DNA of 64,000 nt from Crocinitomicaceae bacterium (GTDB lineage: Bacteria; Bacteroidota; Bacteroidia; Flavobacteriales_D; Crocinitomicaceae): NCBI GenBank assembly GCA_029238665.1, contig JAQWFQ010000012.1:62001-126000 (forward strand). The letters are read 5' to 3'. How positions within the stretch are numbered: the stretch's first letter is position 1; each line of letters opens with the position of its first letter. The notes below the pieces were generated by a model that was given only the letters and a program-made list of their open reading frames with translations, made no database searches and was not told the DNA's origin. The position numbers and the translations under genes are program-made. Shown here piece by piece: positions 61,565-64,000 of the stretch.

Positions 61565-62710
61565 TTAATATTTTGCAGCAATCGTTGATTTAATTGCATT
61601 GATGTCAGCGACCGTCATGTCCCAAAAGTTTGTAGAAAACATTGCCATTAAAGCGGAGTGTTCAGTGACATCCATTCTTCTTGTTTCTACAGGGGCATAC
61701 CTTAAGTTCCAAGCAAAAGCCCAAGCTTCAGAAAGAACGTGCAAAAATTTAGCATTGTCAGTCCCAAAATAACCTACGCACTCATCAAGGTAAGTCATCG
61801 CTTGGTGTGCAGAAATGTCTTCCCACTCAGTTCTTATTGATGCAATTGCAGCATCACGATCTGTTAAAACATCACTAGAAAGTGCAGCGCGTCCTTTTAA
61901 TAAGTTATCCATCATGTCAGCGTTCGAATTGATTGCAGCATTTTGTTTGTTACAATACTTACCCCAAAATCGATCGGTACCATTTGTTGGATAGTCAATG
62001 GCATCTGTAAAGTACCCATATGCCTCATCCCAGTGGTGCTCCATTAATGTGTAATATTTTCCGCCTGCGGCATCTACAGCTGTTGTGTTGTCAACGTCCA
62101 TTTTTCCAGCTCCAAAATATGTGTTTAGTGCTTGGTTTAAGAAAACAGCACCCATCAGTCCTTTTTCAATGACCTGAACTTTTTCGACACCATTTGCATC
62201 TACTAGATAGGTGCTTGTTCCAGAAGAAAGAGTTCCCGCCTGTCCGTTGGTAGCTGTCGTAGCATTGTCCATACTGGCTGTTGCCAACTCATCCATAAAC
62301 AGTTCGAATACGGCAACATCGGCTGTAAAACATTTATTTTTTAACTGTTTTGTTGAGGTGAATGAAAAGAACCCATTTCCATCGTTGTTCTCGTTTGCAA
62401 ATGCATCTTTGATTATTTGCGCATCAAGTGCTGTAGAGGTACCTGTTTTCATATAGGTAACCATTTCGCTAAGTTGATTTAGACGATCCGTTTGCCCACT
62501 AAAACTTACCGTTGAATTTCCATCTGTATCTGTGAATGAAAACGTAGAAGGAATGGTATAAAGCGTAGAAGGATCATAAGTACAGCTTCCATCGTCTTTT
62601 TTTGCTTTTGGACTGTAGTTGTTTGCTGCTTCATCTGTACAACCTTCTTTTCTACAAGAAACTGTAGTTATTCCAATGATTGCGACGAGTATTAATAATG
62701 AATTTTTCAT
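61565..62710 (-). CDS. DUF4856 lipoprotein
   Basis: A 381-residue lipoprotein (MKNSLLILVAIIGITTVSC). It opens with a thrombospondin-type-3-like calcium-binding segment (GCTDEAANNYSPKAKKDDGSC) and continues with a large helical domain (DEAYGYFTDAIDYPTNG; AWAFAWNLRYAPVETRRMDV) that matches what I know of the DUF4856 family. It is first in the operon; DUF4856 is regularly placed with imelysin and TonB receptors, but its function is undefined. A promoter-like TTG-N20-TTATTTTG lies upstream. Confidence 0.75.
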   Translation of the reverse strand: MKNSLLILVAIIGITTVSCRKEGCTDEAANNYSPKAKKDDGSCTYDPSTLYTIPSTFSFTDTDGNSTVSFSGQTDRLNQLSEMVTYMKTGTSTALDAQIIKDAFANENNDGNGFFSFTSTKQLKNKCFTADVAVFELFMDELATASMDNATTATNGQAGTLSSGTSTYLVDANGVEKVQVIEKGLMGAVFLNQALNTYFGAGKMDVDNTTAVDAAGGKYYTLMEHHWDEAYGYFTDAIDYPTNGTDRFWGKYCNKQNAAINSNADMMDNLLKGRAALSSDVLTDRDAAIASIRTEWEDISAHQAMTYLDECVGYFGTDNAKFLHVLSEAWAFAWNLRYAPVETRRMDVTEHSALMAMFSTNFWDMTVADINAIKSTIAAKY

Positions 62711-62736
62711 GTGTTTAACGAATTAAAATTTTGTTA

Positions 62737-62767
62737 CAAAATAACGGTATTGGTAACCTTTACGCAA
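62737..62767 (-). promoter_or_regulatory. Candidate promoter of the DUF4856 operon
   Basis: On the minus strand TTG (62765-62767), 20 bp, TTATTTTG (62737-62744; 7 of 8 of TAnnTTTG), 26 nt before the ATG. An inverted repeat GGTATTG/CAATACC (62746-62752/62765-62771) overlaps it. Confidence 0.5.
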
Positions 62768-62803
62768 TACCTTAAAAAGGGTATTTAAAATCAATCTAAA
62801 TAA
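62765..62803. promoter_or_regulatory. Operator module copy 1 (iron-type palindrome)
   Basis: CAATACC (62765-62771), an A-run, GG, then TATTTAAAATCAATCTAAAT (within 62782-62803). Its reverse complement shares TTTAGATTkATTyTAAATA with the copy at 62911-62950. It lies at and upstream of the -33 region of the DUF4856 promoter. Confidence 0.55.
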
Positions 62804-62910
62804 CATAAATAAAGACGTGGCCAATGCCTTAAAATCATGTATTATTTAGGTGTAATTTTTCACCTTTTTAATAAAGTTGATGCAAAGTAATGGAGAATTC
62901 ACTTCCTTTA

Positions 62911-62950
62911 CAATACCACAAAAAAGGTGTTTAGATTTATTCTAAATAAA
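62911..62950. promoter_or_regulatory. Operator module copy 2 (iron-type palindrome)
   Basis: CAATACC, an A-run, GG and the palindrome TTTAGATTTATTCTAAATAA (62930-62949) repeat the layout of copy 1 in the same direction. The palindrome fills the -33/-7 spacer of the cytochrome gene and ends 2 bp before its -7 box, the place for a repressor. The 272-bp divergent region holds no other gene. Confidence 0.6.
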
Positions 62951-62951
62951 C

Positions 62952-62959
62952 TAACTTTG
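62952..62959 (+). promoter_or_regulatory. -7 box of the cytochrome b gene
   Basis: TAACTTTG is an exact TAnnTTTG box, 23 nt before ATG 62983 and directly after the palindrome at 62930-62950. Confidence 0.65.
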
Positions 62960-62982
62960 ATTACGATTTAAAACGTAGAGCT

Positions 62983-63540
62983 ATGCCAGAAAAAAAATAC
63001 ACACTTCCTTACCGTTTGTTGCATTGGGCGATTGCATTTTCAATGTTATTTATGCTATTAACCATTTTCTTGAGATTGAACTGGATGAATAAGCATAACA
63101 TGGCTGATATAATGACTGCAGGGTTAAGCGAGTTAAACATCGCTATAGGAGAAGATGAGGCAATCTCAATTGCTAAATCGATACGCAGGCCTATGTGGAA
63201 CTGGCACGTATACATTGGCTATGTATTGGTTGGTTTGTATATACTTCGAATGCTTTTAATTCTGAAAGAAGGATGGAAGTTCTCTTTCAAAGGAAAGTTA
63301 AGGGAAAGGGTTAAATCGTGGAGCTACGCACTTTTTTATATACTCTTGGCATCGGCGTTAACTTCTGGACTAATTATTGAATTTGGTCCGCGGGAATACA
63401 AGCATACGACAGAAGAATTCCATGAACTATCGTTGTATTGGTTAATCCTATTTATTGTAATCCACTTTACAGGACTTGTTATTGCCGAGAAGTTTGATAA
63501 TAAGGGAGCCGTAAATAAAATGATCACGGGAAGAGATTAG
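62983..63540 (+). CDS. Cytochrome b561-type di-heme membrane protein
   Basis: A 185-residue protein with four main membrane helices. Histidines H14 (LLHWAI), H75 (NWHVYIG), H147 (FHELSLYW) and H161 (IVIHFTG) are placed to bind two b hemes as in bacterial cytochrome b561/cytochrome b5-like proteins. It could pass electrons across the inner membrane, for example to reduce Fe(III). It diverges from the DUF4856-imelysin-HTTM-receptor operon, and both promoters carry the same operator module, so joint metal regulation is likely. Confidence 0.8.
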   Translation: MPEKKYTLPYRLLHWAIAFSMLFMLLTIFLRLNWMNKHNMADIMTAGLSELNIAIGEDEAISIAKSIRRPMWNWHVYIGYVLVGLYILRMLLILKEGWKFSFKGKLRERVKSWSYALFYILLASALTSGLIIEFGPREYKHTTEEFHELSLYWLILFIVIHFTGLVIAEKFDNKGAVNKMITGRD

Positions 63541-63549
63541 TCGATATAA

Positions 63550-63578
63550 AAAATGGAAACCGGTAAGGTTTCCATTTT
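63550..63578. terminator. Bidirectional intrinsic terminator
   Basis: AAAATGGAAACC-GGTAA-GGTTTCCATTTT, a perfect 12-bp stem, lies between the converging cytochrome gene and lepA. Confidence 0.85.
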
Positions 63579-63597
63579 GATCATATGTGGTAAACGA

Positions 63598-64000
63598 TTA
63601 ATCGTTCAGTTTCAACACCGCTAAAAAGGCTTCTTGTGGAATTTCAACACGTCCAACCTGACGCATACGCTTCTTTCCTGCTTTTTGTTTTTCAAGAAGT
63701 TTACGCTTACGAGAAATGTCTCCTCCATAACATTTTGCAGTTACATCCTTACGCAAGGCTTTAATTGTTTCTCGTGCAATTACTTTAGCTCCAATTGCAG
63801 CTTGAATTGGAATTTCAAATTGTTGCCTAGGGATTAACTCCTTTAGCTTTAGGCAAATACGTTTCCCTAAGTTATAAGCGTTTGACCTGTGAACTAATGC
63901 AGACAAAGCATCTACAACTTCAGCATTTAACATTAGGTCCATACGGATTAGGTCAGAAGTTCTATATCCAATTGGGTGGTAATCGAAGGATGCATAACCC
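63598..64000 (-). CDS. lepA: Elongation factor 4, C-terminal part (runs off the window)
   Basis: The last 134 codons of LepA/EF4, the ribosomal back-translocase GTPase. [19 protein letters not shown] at the edge is part of the EF-G domain V-like region, and the end carries the LepA-specific C-terminal domain ([20 protein letters not shown], then [16 protein letters not shown]). The 5' part lies beyond 64000; nothing suggests the gene is broken. Confidence 0.95.
   Translation of the reverse strand, partial: GYASFDYHPIGYRTSDLIRMDLMLNAEVVDALSALVHRSNAYNLGKRICLKLKELIPRQQFEIPIQAAIGAKVIARETIKALRKDVTAKCYGGDISRKRKLLEKQKAGKKRMRQVGRVEIPQEAFLAVLKLND

Noticed and set aside
63598-64000. Truncated lepA pseudogene
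   Set aside because: The frame runs intact through the window edge; the gene is only cut by the window.

Overview
The window is low-G+C chromosomal DNA from a member of the Bacteroidota, most likely a free-living, probably aquatic Flavobacteriales species; genus and family cannot be fixed from sequence alone. The evidence is: secreted proteins ending in type IX secretion (T9SS) sorting domains (12873-13685, 13789-15408), two TonB-dependent receptors with N-terminal carboxypeptidase-regulatory-like domains, start sites without clear Shine-Dalgarno sequences, and many promoters with the Bacteroidota -7 box TAnnTTTG (for example ahead of rsmI, feoA and the cytochrome b gene). Several of these boxes sit inside longer open frames and so fix the true start codons.

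Layout. 1-3.1 kb: rsmI, a quinone-oxidoreductase-like MDR gene and a divergent CPA-type cation/proton antiporter. 3.1-5.2 kb: a 40-bp tandem repeat, then an arsenic operon arsR-arsI-arsC-aquaporin with no ArsB/Acr3 pump. 5.3-12.6 kb: two aldehyde dehydrogenases (ALDH7 and ALDH8 types), hemW, a SulP transporter with an extra C-terminal domain, and a VanZ-like gene. 12.7-15.4 kb: two T9SS cargo proteins, one a trypsin-fold protease. 15.6-22.3 kb: a uridine-kinase-like gene overlapping a giant NtrY-like sensor kinase, then gpsA and an aspartate kinase. 22.4-24.7 kb: feoA-feoB-small Cys protein (ferrous iron uptake). 24.7-26.4 kb: a FucP-type sugar permease.

26.5-28.2 kb looks like a small accessory island against a tRNA-Leu gene: an AAA_14/DUF4143 ATPase of unusual base composition and the broken tail of an RHS-repeat protein. 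hutI follows, then a second AAA_14/DUF4143 paralogue whose Walker A, Walker B and nuclease-like motifs are all degraded; it lies 1 bp from an AddB-like helicase-nuclease gene. 33.7-42.6 kb is largely housekeeping: a LysE exporter, a MORN-type repeat protein, marC, purN, acpP-fabF-rnc, yraN and an rsuA/rluB-type pseudouridine synthase. 42.6-46.8 kb holds an oligopeptide-binding-type lipoprotein paired with a TonB receptor. 47-50.5 kb: mce, a HAD phosphatase, a YceI lipoprotein and a cyclase-family hydrolase. 50.5-50.74 kb is a gene-free stretch with a long nested inverted repeat that folds like a 6S-type RNA. 50.8-53.8 kb: a LytS/LytTR-type two-component system; 53.9-56.7 kb: leuS.

56.7-63.5 kb is the most coherent candidate for a little-described system: a tightly overlapping operon DUF4856 lipoprotein - imelysin - HTTM membrane protein - TonB receptor, divergent from a di-heme cytochrome b561-type protein. 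Each side carries a copy of the same roughly 40-bp regulatory module containing a TTTAGATTkATTyTAAATA-like palindrome, which suggests one metal-responsive (probably iron) regulon. The window ends inside lepA.
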